DNA from: a virus
Length of the DNA: 50,141 nucleotides
IMG/VR virus record: IMGVR_UViG_3300045996_002376
Coordinates: 1 to 50,141 of that record
Strand: one strand, 5' to 3'
The stretch's first letter is position 1. Every line of letters starts with the position of its first letter. This document shows, piece by piece, positions 38,471-45,906 of this stretch. The position numbers and the translations under genes are program-made. A model generated the notes under the pieces. That model did not search any database. It had not been told where the DNA came from and saw nothing but the letters and a program-made list of their open reading frames with translations.

Positions 38471-38657
38471 CCCAGAACCGCCAAGTGCGTGATCGCTTGA
38501 GCGGTCGGGCGCAGTCGGGGCAGCGCGGAATTGTGGAGATGGCGCGGAGGGCGGCGTCTCGTGCGTGTTCGGTCTGGACTTTCATCTGTTGGACCTCGGC
38601 GAGGATCTCCATGACTCGGGCGTGGGCCGCGAGGAGTTCGGTCCGTTCGTCAGCCAT
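38454..38657 (-). CDS. Small coiled-coil/CxxC protein (67 aa)
   Basis: Unknown function. Helix RTELLAAHARVMEILAEVQQ continuing to about residue 40, then CPDCARPLKRSRTW with a CxxC pair. Overlaps the nuclease stop by 8 nt and the DUF6221 start by 17 nt. Confidence 0.65.
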   Translation of the reverse strand: MADERTELLAAHARVMEILAEVQQMKVQTEHARDAALRAISTIPRCPDCARPLKRSRTWRFWGERRE

Positions 38658-39021
38658 GGCGGGTTCCTCCGCTGTAGGGCTGGGCGTGCCCGGCGCCGAC
38701 GAGGCGTTGGTTGATGCTGGGGGCTTGGTCGGTGTCTTCGCCGTCGCGCCAGAGGGTGACGAGGTAGCGGCCGTACTTCTCGCGCCGGTCCTTCACGGTG
38801 TGCACGAGCAGTCGGCCGAGCCACACGCCGGGTTCAGCGGGGCCGATGAGGTCGAGCAGGTAGCCGCGGGCTGCGTGTCCGGCTTCGGTGTTCATCTCGG
38901 GGGTGTTGATGCCGTGGAGGCGGCCGGTGATGTTGAGGGTGACGTCGAAGCCGAGGTCGACGGCGAGGTGGACGGTGTCGCCGTCGACGACCCGGAGCAG
39001 GGTGGCCCGGTACTCATACAT
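38650..39021 (-). CDS. Staphylococcal nuclease-like (TNase) protein
   Basis: 123 residues. RATLLRVVDGDTVHLAVDLG (metal Asp), RLHGINTPEM (Arg-35 equivalent and Glu-43 equivalent) and DRREKYGRYLVTLW (Arg-87 equivalent) are the three TNase motifs in order. The usual calcium-binding Asp of GIDTPE is Asn here. No signal peptide, so it acts inside the cell or virion. Role in phage nucleic-acid turnover inferred. Confidence 0.85.
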   Translation of the reverse strand: MYEYRATLLRVVDGDTVHLAVDLGFDVTLNITGRLHGINTPEMNTEAGHAARGYLLDLIGPAEPGVWLGRLLVHTVKDRREKYGRYLVTLWRDGEDTDQAPSINQRLVGAGHAQPYSGGTRHG

Positions 39022-39239
39022 CAGCGGTCTCCCTGCTTGGTGGGGGTGATACTGCTGAGACGGGCTTGGCGTTCGCGCAGGTAGAGCAACGCGAAGAAGA
39101 CCAGCCCGATGAGGGTGACGGCGTCGTCGAGGTAGCCCCACGGGGACCCGTCGGACAGCACAGCCCCGAGTACGCCACCCAGCTTCCAGGCGACTTCGAT
39201 CAGTGCCAGCGCGACGCAGACCCGGATGGCGACGTTCAT
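39021..39239 (-). CDS. Small membrane protein (72 aa)
   Basis: Two hydrophobic segments: NVAIRVCVALALIEVAWKLG and DAVTLIGLVFFALLYLRE, with a charged C terminus. Size and topology resemble small holins or actinophage membrane proteins of early regions. ATG 39239 overlaps the upstream stop by 4 nt. Confidence 0.65.
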   Translation of the reverse strand: MNVAIRVCVALALIEVAWKLGGVLGAVLSDGSPWGYLDDAVTLIGLVFFALLYLRERQARLSSITPTKQGDR

Positions 39240-40012
39240 GCGGCGGCTCCGGCTCCGTTGGCGTGGGCGAGGACGTCCGCGAGCTGGTCGTACTGGTCCA
39301 TGTTCATCAGGTGCCCGCAGCGCTGGCATACCACGTGCGGCGAGCCCTCTTCGCGGCGTAGGGCGAGGGTTTGGCAGCGCGGGCAGGGCGACCAGAGTTG
39401 GTGGGCCCGGTGGGTGCGTCCTTCGACCTGCTCGACCCGCTCGTGCAGGGCGAGCAGTCCGAGGGCGCCGTCGACGCCGTCTTCTTCGGTGAGGGTGGCG
39501 GCGTTGCGCCCGGAGAGGCGTTCTTCGCGGCCGTCGAGGCGGGCGACGTCGATGGGTGGGACGGAGAGGAGGGAGGGCCAGCGGCCGACGATCCAGCCGG
39601 AGGCGTAGCGGACGCGGTGCTCGGGCCGGCCGGTCTCGGTGAAGCTGAAGCCGTCGAGCTCGGCGACGGGGCCGGCCCAGATGGCGAGTTCGGTGACGAT
39701 GGCTTCTTGGAGGGTGAGCACCCCAAGGCGCAACGGCACGGGGAGGTCGCGGGTACCGCCGGTCGGGGCGCTGTGGCTGCCGCCGGTCTTCCCAAGGAGC
39801 AAGCCGAGTTCGAGGTAGTCGCGCGGCAGCTGCTCGACCGCGCGCAAGACGTGGGTGGTGTCCACGTGGCAGAGGTCGCCGTCTTCGGTGGACCAGGCGG
39901 GGAGGCGGGCGCGTCCGGTGGTGCCGTCGGGCAGGGTGGTGGTGTGGGTGCGTGCGTCGGCGCATCGGTCGCCGCGTCGGCATCGGCGGATCGTTTCTCG
40001 GACGGCGGTCAC
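39236..40012 (-). CDS. Hypothetical actinophage protein with zinc ribbon (258 aa)
   Basis: N-terminal CRRGDRCADARTHTTTLPDG cysteine motif, middle helical part (VDTTHVLRAVEQLPRDYLEL), and a C-terminal zinc ribbon CPRCQTLALRREEG ... CQRCGHLMN followed by a helix. This layout is a conserved unnamed actinophage type. GTG 40012 shares GTGA with the upstream stop. Function unknown; probably nucleic-acid binding. Confidence 0.75.
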   Translation of the reverse strand: MTAVRETIRRCRRGDRCADARTHTTTLPDGTTGRARLPAWSTEDGDLCHVDTTHVLRAVEQLPRDYLELGLLLGKTGGSHSAPTGGTRDLPVPLRLGVLTLQEAIVTELAIWAGPVAELDGFSFTETGRPEHRVRYASGWIVGRWPSLLSVPPIDVARLDGREERLSGRNAATLTEEDGVDGALGLLALHERVEQVEGRTHRAHQLWSPCPRCQTLALRREEGSPHVVCQRCGHLMNMDQYDQLADVLAHANGAGAAA

Positions 40013-40260
40013 CGTGCCTCCTTGAGTCGTTGCTGGAGGGCTATCCACACGCTGGCGGAGTGCATCTGGGCGGCCGCGAGGGCGGTCTTGAGGAGGCCTT
40101 CGGCGATCTCGTCCGGGGGCGGTTCGCCTTCGATGATGGCGTTGGCTCCGTAGAGGGTGCCTCCGGCGCTGACGGAGGCGGACAGGTAGACATGGCCGTC
40201 GCTGTCGTCGTCGGGCTCGGTATCTGTGTTGATCGAGAGTTCGTCGATGCCGCCGGTCAT
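40009..40260 (-). CDS. Hypothetical acidic protein (83 aa)
   Basis: Unknown function. Acidic N terminus (DELSINTDTEPDDDSDGHVY), a beta stretch, then helix LLKTALAAAQMHSASVWIAL. ATG 40260 overlaps the upstream stop by 4 nt; the longer upstream frame is Pro/Arg-rich and rejected. Confidence 0.7.
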   Translation of the reverse strand: MTGGIDELSINTDTEPDDDSDGHVYLSASVSAGGTLYGANAIIEGEPPPDEIAEGLLKTALAAAQMHSASVWIALQQRLKEAR

Positions 40261-40763
40261 CGGCTTCTCCGTGGGGTGATGGCGCGTGGTGGGCGCTGGC
40301 GGCGGGCGGGTCCGGTGTTGCGGTGCTGACGCAGCCACAGCGCACGCCCGTGCGGATCGGTCGGCGCCTGCTGTTCGATCTGCTCGGCCAGCGGGACGAG
40401 GGCGCCGCCGATAGCACGGAACGCCTCACCGACGGCTTCGACCGCTGGGCGCAGGGCCTCTGCAATGGCGGTGAAGGCGGCTTCCAGGTCGGCGCGGACT
40501 TCGCTGAGTCGGGCGTCGGCGGCGGCTTCGGCCTCGGGGGACCGGGCAGTGAGCCGCACGAGCAGAGCGATCATGTAGTCGGCACGGAGGTTTCCGGTGC
40601 GCGGGGGAAGTGCGACATCGGCGGTGGTGGGTGCGCCGACTTGCTCGGCGGACCAGGCGGCTTGGCAGTCTTGGTCGCAGAACAGGTCGGACGGTGAGGC
40701 GCCGAGCGGGCCTCCGCACTGTTGGCAGCCGGTGGCTGCGTCGATGGCGGTGATGATGTCCAC
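40257..40763 (-). CDS. Zinc-finger and helical protein (168 aa)
   Basis: CQQCGGPLGASPSDLFCDQD with CQAAW forms a four-Cys finger at residues 13-35. The rest is a long amphipathic helix (ADARLSEVRADLEAAFTAIA, EALRPAVEAVGEAFRAIGGA) and a basic tail. GTG 40763. Function unknown. Confidence 0.7.
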   Translation of the reverse strand: MDIITAIDAATGCQQCGGPLGASPSDLFCDQDCQAAWSAEQVGAPTTADVALPPRTGNLRADYMIALLVRLTARSPEAEAAADARLSEVRADLEAAFTAIAEALRPAVEAVGEAFRAIGGALVPLAEQIEQQAPTDPHGRALWLRQHRNTGPARRQRPPRAITPRRSR

Positions 40764-40770
40764 CGCGGGC

Positions 40771-40935
40771 CTACCGTGCGCCGCGCAGGTACTCGGCGGC
40801 GTCGTGGTAGCCGGCGGTGTGGAGGATGCGGATGTCGGCGGTGCGGGTTTCGTCGGCGGCTTTGGCGCGGATCTGGTCGGCGTGTTGTTGGACGACGAGG
40901 GCGACGGCGGCTTCGTCGATGTGAGGGTTGGTCAC
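40771..40935 (-). CDS. Small helical protein (54 aa)
   Basis: GTG 40935 to TAG 40771, reading VTNPHIDEAAVALVVQQHAD, QIRAKAADETRTADIRILHT, AGYHDAAEYLRGAR. GGAAGGGG lies just upstream at a proper distance, and it fits 7 bp before the next gene. Helical, charged, of the type of small actinophage proteins; function unknown. Confidence 0.65.
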   Translation of the reverse strand: MTNPHIDEAAVALVVQQHADQIRAKAADETRTADIRILHTAGYHDAAEYLRGAR

Positions 40936-41132
40936 GGGTTCCCCTTCCGGCGGCGTTCGGGGTGGCGTGGATTTCCGCAGGATAGGTTCCCGGTCGGGTG
41001 AAAGCTATTCGTCCGGATGGGGTGTCGTGGTTACGCCGCGAATTCGTGACGTGGGCGCTTATGTGCGCAACATAAAGGGGCGAAGGAATGCGTATACGCG
41101 CATTCTTGTAGCGTGATCCGCCGACCGGGTGC
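40936..41132. promoter_or_regulatory. Non-coding control region with two dyads
   Basis: An unusually AT-rich stretch for this genome. Contains TTATGT-GCGCA-ACATAA (41059-41075) and a stem-loop GAATGCG (41086-41092)/CGCATTC (41099-41105) with loop TATACG. A -10-like TATCCT (minus strand, 40984-40979) could drive the 40935 gene. No gene seen. Confidence 0.4.
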
Positions 41133-41354
41133 TCAGTCGGTCCCGGCTTGGCCGCGCGGCTTCCACAACCGAGGCACCACGTCCGACACCCGCTGCGAGT
41201 AGGTGGTGCGGCCGAACGTCGCTGGCTTCACCACCGCGGACAGCTCCACGTGCACCGAGCAGCCCAGCGCCACACCGGCGCGGGCTTCGGCTTCGGTCGA
41301 CCACTCCCGCCCGGTCCACACACCGGCGGCGTCCCGCTCGTACCACGGCAACAT
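41133..41354 (-). CDS. Hypothetical protein (73 aa)
   Basis: Unknown function. LPWYERDAAGVWTGREWSTE, EAEARAGVALGCSVHVELSA, then a basic VVPRLWKPRGQ tail. ATG 41354 is preceded by GAGGTG; GTG 41363 is in frame but lacks spacing to a Shine-Dalgarno. Lies 24 bp downstream of the GntR gene, so probably co-transcribed with it. Confidence 0.65.
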   Translation of the reverse strand: MLPWYERDAAGVWTGREWSTEAEARAGVALGCSVHVELSAVVKPATFGRTTYSQRVSDVVPRLWKPRGQAGTD

Positions 41355-41378
41355 GGCCGTCACCTCACGTCGCGATCG

Positions 41379-42161
41379 CTAGTCGAGTGGTACCTCGTAG
41401 ACGAGTTGGTAGCGCTCGCCGTTCATCACCATGTCGTTGATCTCCACCGGCCTGTCGGTCGTGTCGTAGGCGATCCGGGTCACCTCGAACACCGGCGAGC
41501 CCGACTGGATGCGGAGCAGTTCGGCTTCCTCGGGCGACGCGGGGCGAGCGGAAACGTACTCGACCCCGTGGTGGAGGCGATACCCGAGACCGTCGAGCAG
41601 GGCGTAGGACCCACCCTTGCCGGTGTCGACCTCTTCGATGCGCGAACCGATGGTGATGCTGCGAGGCAGGCGTGATGTTGCGAGCTGTACGGGCACGCCG
41701 TCCGCGCTCATGACCCGCGACCGGACGGTCACCTCGTCGCCGACGTTGATGTCGAGCGCTGCGGCTGTGCGTTCGTCAGCGTGCTCGAAGGAGACCGTGG
41801 TTTGGCTGTTGGCCGTGAAGCCGCTGTAGATGGCGTCCCCCATGAATGCGCCTTGGTCGATGTCACGGCGGGCGCGTCTGAGGCGGTCCAGGCCGCGACG
41901 TTGGACGGTCGGGCGCTCACGCACGAACACCCCGGCGCCGGCACGTCCTTCGATAAGCCCTTCGTCGCGTAGGACGTTGAGGGCGTTCTGGACGGTCTGG
42001 TTGGACACGCCGAAGCGATCTTTGAGTGCCGCCGTGCTGGGGAGTTGATGCCCAGGGCGGTACTCGCCGGACCGGATGGCCGCGCGCAGCTCATCGGCTA
42101 CGCGGCGAGTGCGCGCACCGCGGGCTGGCTTGTTCTCGTTGGCGTCTTCTCCCACCTGCAC
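41379..42161 (-). CDS. GntR-family regulator (HutC/UTRA type)
   Basis: 260 residues. N-terminal winged helix: RRVADELRAAIRSGEYRPGH, QLPSTAALKDRFGVSNQTVQ, NALNVLRDEGLIEGRAGAGV. C-terminal UTRA effector domain: VQLATSRLPRSITIGSRIEE, YVSARPASPEEAELLRIQSG, PVFEVTRIAYDTTDRPVEI. GntR repressors of this kind (KorSA, TraR, KorA-type) control transfer genes of actinomycete plasmids. GTG 42161 lies directly beside operator-like repeats, so it is probably autoregulated and represses the divergent module. Confidence 0.9.
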   Translation of the reverse strand: MQVGEDANENKPARGARTRRVADELRAAIRSGEYRPGHQLPSTAALKDRFGVSNQTVQNALNVLRDEGLIEGRAGAGVFVRERPTVQRRGLDRLRRARRDIDQGAFMGDAIYSGFTANSQTTVSFEHADERTAAALDINVGDEVTVRSRVMSADGVPVQLATSRLPRSITIGSRIEEVDTGKGGSYALLDGLGYRLHHGVEYVSARPASPEEAELLRIQSGSPVFEVTRIAYDTTDRPVEINDMVMNGERYQLVYEVPLD

Positions 42162-42163
42162 AG

Positions 42164-42232
42164 GCTAGATCTTTCCAGCTAGGTCTTGCGACTCCTGCAT
42201 CACCTGCTACATTCCTTACCAGACAGGTCTTA
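42164..42232. promoter_or_regulatory. GntR operators flanking plus-strand promoter
   Basis: GCTAGATCTT (42164-42173) and GCTAGGTCTT (42178-42187) are direct repeats with a 14-bp period. AGAC-AG-GTCT (42221-42230) is a dyad. Between them lies a promoter: -35 TTGCGA (42186-42191), 16 bp, extended -10 TGCTACATT (TACATT at 42208-42213), with the predicted start near 42220. Repressor bound at either element would block it. Confidence 0.6.
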
Positions 42233-42261
42233 CCGGAGAGGCTTCGACCAACGGAGAGCAG

Positions 42262-42468
42262 ATGACCACCGACGCCGACCCCGAGACGTTGATCCCGGTC
42301 ACCGAGCTCGCCAGGCAGGTGCGGGTGCACCGCACGACGATCTACCGCTACATCCGGCTCGGACTGCTTCCGGCCCACCGCATCGGCATCGGCAAGGGCA
42401 CCCTCCGCGTCGCGGAGAAGGACTGGGATGCCTACCTCGCCGCCTGCCGCGAAGCCGCCACCCCCTAG
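42262..42468 (+). CDS. Excisionase/AlpA-like HTH protein (68 aa)
   Basis: LIPVTELARQVRVHRTTIYR then YIRLGLLPAHRIGIGKGTLR and VAEKDWDAYL form the MerR-like fold of Xis proteins (HTH plus wing). ATG 42262 follows GGAGAG. First gene of the transfer-like module; in integrative conjugative elements such a gene often pairs with int, but the only integrase here is 28 kb away, so a regulatory role is equally possible. Confidence 0.8.
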   Translation: MTTDADPETLIPVTELARQVRVHRTTIYRYIRLGLLPAHRIGIGKGTLRVAEKDWDAYLAACREAATP

Positions 42469-42535
42469 ACCCGTGTCGCGCCTGGCGCCCCCGAACCCGG
42501 GCGCGGCACGGCCCACCAACCCGAAGGAGGACGAC

Positions 42536-42994
42536 GTGCGCATGACCCCCGAACTTCACCTAGGCCGCGTCGCCTACCACGAGCTCGCGCATGCCGTCGT
42601 CGCCCTCCACTTCACCGACCTGGGACTTGAGGTCGAGGGCTGCACCCTCACCCCCACCGGTAACAGTCGCTACACGGGCGTCACCGGCGTCGACTCTCCC
42701 GAGTGGGAAGACGACCGGGAGGTCGCCGACGCCCTCGTCACCGTCTACGCCGCCGGCGCGGTGGGTGCCCGCCGCTACCTCACCGGAGCCGGTATCCGCA
42801 ACGCCCGTTGGTGGGCTGAACGCAGCGCTTGGCACGACGAGCAGGCGTTCAACCTCATCGCCCGGTACAGCTCCCTCACCTGGGACGCGGCGACCGAATC
42901 AGCCGAACTCGTCCTCACCGACGCCTGGCTTCGGGTTGAGAAGGCCGCAACCAGGTTGACCACCGACATGCACCTGCCCGCACACCTCATCTGA
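42536..42994 (+). CDS. Stand-alone HExxH peptidase-like protein 1 (152 aa)
   Basis: YHELAHAVVALHF gives H15-E16-x-x-H19, followed by Asp101 in SAWHDEQAFNLIARY, which matches the third zinc ligand region of FtsH-type (M41) peptidases. The family's AAA+ ATPase and membrane helices are absent, so this is a solitary protease domain. The Gly-rich GGRxAEE segment is degenerate (AAGAVGARRY). GTG 42536 is 5 nt after AAGGAGG and is preferred to ATG 42542. Activity unproved. Confidence 0.7.
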   Translation: MRMTPELHLGRVAYHELAHAVVALHFTDLGLEVEGCTLTPTGNSRYTGVTGVDSPEWEDDREVADALVTVYAAGAVGARRYLTGAGIRNARWWAERSAWHDEQAFNLIARYSSLTWDAATESAELVLTDAWLRVEKAATRLTTDMHLPAHLI

Positions 42995-43031
42995 TCCGCC
43001 GATCACCACCACTGCACCGGAGGACACCGAG

Positions 43032-43265
43032 ATGGACTACCTCGACGCCGCCGTCGGCAGCGACAACCTGCTCACGAACCTCGCCCGACACACCCCCGAG
43101 AGGCCCGAGCAGCTCAGGTCCACGGCGGAGCAGCTCACCAAGTACGCCGCGATGCTCGCCACCCAGCCCGGCTACGGGGAGAAGGTCGCGAACCTCACCG
43201 CCCTCGCCCAGACATACCTCGCCCTGGCCGGGTCGACCACGTCCAGCCCGCAGCACACCCCCTGA
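43032..43265 (+). CDS. Small helical protein between two peptidases (77 aa)
   Basis: Unknown function. LDAAVGSDNLLTNLARHTPE, QLRSTAEQLTKYAAMLATQP, KVANLTALAQTYLALAG: three helices. Good GGAGG 8 nt before ATG 43032. Its place between two HExxH genes suggests a substrate, inhibitor or adaptor; no direct evidence. Confidence 0.65.
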   Translation: MDYLDAAVGSDNLLTNLARHTPERPEQLRSTAEQLTKYAAMLATQPGYGEKVANLTALAQTYLALAGSTTSSPQHTP

Positions 43266-43345
43266 TCCCCGGTCGGGGCGGGACGCCTCCCCCTCGACTC
43301 CCGCCCCGACCGGGCACCAACCAGCCACCACCTGGAAGGACTGCC

Positions 43346-43828
43346 GTGACGACCGTCGTGGCCACACCCACAGCAGAAGTAGCCCACCGGCTTGCCCCGT
43401 ACCGACAGTCCGCGGCCCACCACGAAGCCGGACACGTCGTCATCGGCGCACTGCTGGGCGACCCGGTCGACCGCGTCGACATCTGGTACATGCGTGACCG
43501 CGGCTGGCTGCGCGGAGAGACCTGGTCCGTCACCGGCGTGACGGAGGTTGACGTCGTCGACGCAACCCACGGGCTGCTGGTCGCTGTCGCCGGTGCGGTA
43601 GCCGAAGCCCGCTGGAGCGGCCGCCCGCTGCACGCCACGCAGGCCGCCAACCCCAGCGACAAGGCCGCCGTCACCCACTACCTCCCCGACGCCGACCTCG
43701 ACGAGCGTGTCGCCGCCGCCCACGTGGACGGATGGCTCCTCGACTACTGGGCGTCGGTGTCCGCGGTAGCCGAAGCCCTCATCGAGTACGGGTCGCTGTC
43801 CGCCGCCGATCTGTCCCGCCTCCTCTGA
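43346..43828 (+). CDS. Stand-alone HExxH peptidase-like protein 2 (160 aa)
   Basis: SAAHHEAGHVVIGALLG carries H26-E27-A-G-H30, identical to the FtsH (M41) active-site motif. AGAVAEARWSG corresponds to the family's GGRAAEE region and NPSDKAAVTHYL provides Asp105 as a possible third ligand. Again no AAA+ or membrane part. GTG 43346 follows GGAAGGA. Related to the 42536 product only in the active-site layout, so an old duplication or independent recruitment. Confidence 0.75.
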   Translation: MTTVVATPTAEVAHRLAPYRQSAAHHEAGHVVIGALLGDPVDRVDIWYMRDRGWLRGETWSVTGVTEVDVVDATHGLLVAVAGAVAEARWSGRPLHATQAANPSDKAAVTHYLPDADLDERVAAAHVDGWLLDYWASVSAVAEALIEYGSLSAADLSRLL

Positions 43829-43845
43829 CCTCTGGAGACCACACG

Positions 43846-44742
43846 ATGTTCGCGCGTACGCGCACCGACGACCGCTCCGCACGACGCTGGCCCCGCGCCG
43901 CCGTCTGGGGTGGCGCAATCGCCTCCACCGCGATGAACCTCTCGGCGAACTGGCACGCGACCACCGTCCGCGGCGTCACCACGTTCGTCGCACCGACCGC
44001 CAACGGCCTGCACCTGCCCGAGGTGACCAAGCTCGTCGTGTCGGCCGCGTTCCCCCTGCTGCTGATCTTCGCGGTGGAGTCGGCGGCACGCACGAGCCTG
44101 CGGTTCCGGTTCGGCGACCTCGGGTCGTACGCGATGCCGCTCGGCGCGCTGACGGTGTTCGCGTTCTCGGTGGGCGAGGTGACCCGGCTGCTGCTGGGCA
44201 TGGGCATGCCCCCTCATCTCGCGGCGCTGTTCGCGTTGGCCCCGGACATCCTCATCACCGCCGGGACGGTCGTGCTGATGCGTGAGCGCGCGGTGCTGCG
44301 CCAGACGGTGGCCACACCGTCGGCGCCGATCGTCGACCACTCGGTGTGGGACGTGGACATCGACGACCCGGCCCTGCCCGTCCCGACCACCTACCTGAAG
44401 GCCGTCCCGGTCGTTGCGGCGAAGGAGCCGCCCGTCCCGGTCGAGCAGGAGGACGTCCCGGCATCCCGGGAGCAGACGGCGGACGTCCCGCCTCCGAAGC
44501 CCCGGACCAAGACGTCGGCCGCGTCCCACCCGACTCGTCCCGCCCGCACGGTCGTGGCGATGTCCACCGCCGAGGACGACGCCCCGCTGATCGCCGACAT
44601 CACCAGGTACCGGGACGCCAACGGCGGGTCGTGGCCGACCGCGCACCACTGCAAGAAGAACTTCGCGACGTCCCACCGCCGGGCGTCCCGCGTCCTGGCT
44701 GCCATGCGGAGTGAGACGTCCCTGGTGGAGGTGGCGGGATGA
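43846..44742 (+). CDS. DUF2637 membrane protein with C-terminal wHTH-like domain
   Basis: 298 residues. Four membrane helices at about 20-150: VWGGAIASTAMNLSANW, LVVSAAFPLLLIFAVESA, YAMPLGALTVFAFSVGEVTR and LAALFALAPDILITAGTVVL, the DUF2637 (SpdB-like) arrangement of actinomycete plasmids. A Val-Pro-rich linker follows, then ADITRYRDANGGSWPTAHHC with FATSHRRASRVLAAMRSETS, a winged-helix-like end. Probably part of the membrane complex for intermycelial DNA spread. The linker DNA is dense in CGTCCC. GGAG precedes ATG 43846. Confidence 0.8.
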   Translation: MFARTRTDDRSARRWPRAAVWGGAIASTAMNLSANWHATTVRGVTTFVAPTANGLHLPEVTKLVVSAAFPLLLIFAVESAARTSLRFRFGDLGSYAMPLGALTVFAFSVGEVTRLLLGMGMPPHLAALFALAPDILITAGTVVLMRERAVLRQTVATPSAPIVDHSVWDVDIDDPALPVPTTYLKAVPVVAAKEPPVPVEQEDVPASREQTADVPPPKPRTKTSAASHPTRPARTVVAMSTAEDDAPLIADITRYRDANGGSWPTAHHCKKNFATSHRRASRVLAAMRSETSLVEVAG

Positions 44743-45906
44743 GCACCTCCACCCCGGGACGTCCCACCCCGCCCGCCGGGACGCCGCGTCCCGGCCCCGG
44801 CGTCCCGCCCGTCCCACCGCCTGGCCGTCCCGCGGCGTCACCCCCGCGTCCCGGGACGGCCTTCCCGGGGACGCCCCGTCCCGCGCCCGCCTCCCCCGTG
44901 GAGGACGCGGGCGGGGCGTCCTCCCTTCCGCAGATCACGACCAGCGGTGTCGACCCGCGCGTCCTGGCGTGGGCGCTGGGAGTCCCGCTGCTCGTCGCCG
45001 TCGCGGTCGCCGCCTGCGTGTGGCTGCCCGCGGCTGCGGCGTGGTCGGTGCTGGCCGTGCTGCTCGCCGCCGCCGGTCTGGCTGTCCTGCGCGGCCGGGG
45101 ACGTTCCGGTCCGGGACGGTTCGGGCGGCGTCGCGCCGGTGGTGTGTTCGGGGGGCGTCCCGGCCGTTCGGCGGGCGGGCGTCCTAGTGGGCGTGGTCTG
45201 CTCGGCAAGCTGACGCGTCCCGGTGCGGGGCGTCCCGGTGGCGGGCGCGGGCGGGACGGGCGGTTCGCGCGTCTCGGTCGCAACCTGGCGTCCCGCGCGT
45301 CCCGAAGGTTCCCGCGCGCGGCCGCGGCGGGACGTGCGGCGGCGGGACGCGCCCGCGCCGCCGTGGCCGGGACGCGGGGACGTCTGCCGCGCGCGCTGGG
45401 TGGGACGCGTCCCGCCGGGACGTCCCGCGGTGCGTCCCGGGGCAGGCGTCCCGGTGGTCGTCCCGGTGGGCGTCTCGGGTCGGTCGCGTCCCGCCTGACC
45501 GGGGGACGTCTCGGCCGGACGTCCCGCCGCAACGGGGGACGTCCGGGCGGGACGTCGAGCACCGGGACGTCACGCCGGGGGACGCGTCCCGGGAGTGGCT
45601 CGTCGGGAACGTCCCGCCGTCCCGGTTCGCGCGGCGGACTGCTCGGTCTGCTGGGCGTCCCGGGACGCGAGCAGGGGCGGGGTGGAGCGGTCGCGGCGAC
45701 CGACGGCGACATGACCGGCGGGACCTCCCGCCCCCCGGACGCCGCCACCCCGGGGGGCGTCACCCCGGACGACCCGGAGCGGGACGGCCCCCTGCCCGAC
45801 GACGAGGACGAAGGCCGGGACGTCTCGGGGCTGTCGCGGTGGCAGCGCTGGGGCTACGGCCTCGCCGACCGGCTGCAGTCCGCCGACCCACGCCGCTGGT
45901 GGGACG
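44348..45906. repeat. Dense GGGACG/CGTCCC motif cluster (57 copies)
   Basis: I count 57 copies of GGGACG or its complement CGTCCC in about 1.56 kb, one per 27 bp, against roughly 3 expected from composition (my estimate). They occur in both orientations and in all three codon phases (as Arg-Pro, Val-Pro, Gly-Thr, Gly-Arg, Ala/Thr-Ser-Arg), and form palindromes: GGGACGTCCC at 44756 and 45417, GGGACGCGTCCC at 45402 and 45579, CGTCCCGGGACG at 44847 and 45656. The following FtsK-type gene (2 kb) has a single copy. Phase independence argues for selection on the DNA itself, for example recognition sites of the downstream motor. Confidence 0.8.
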
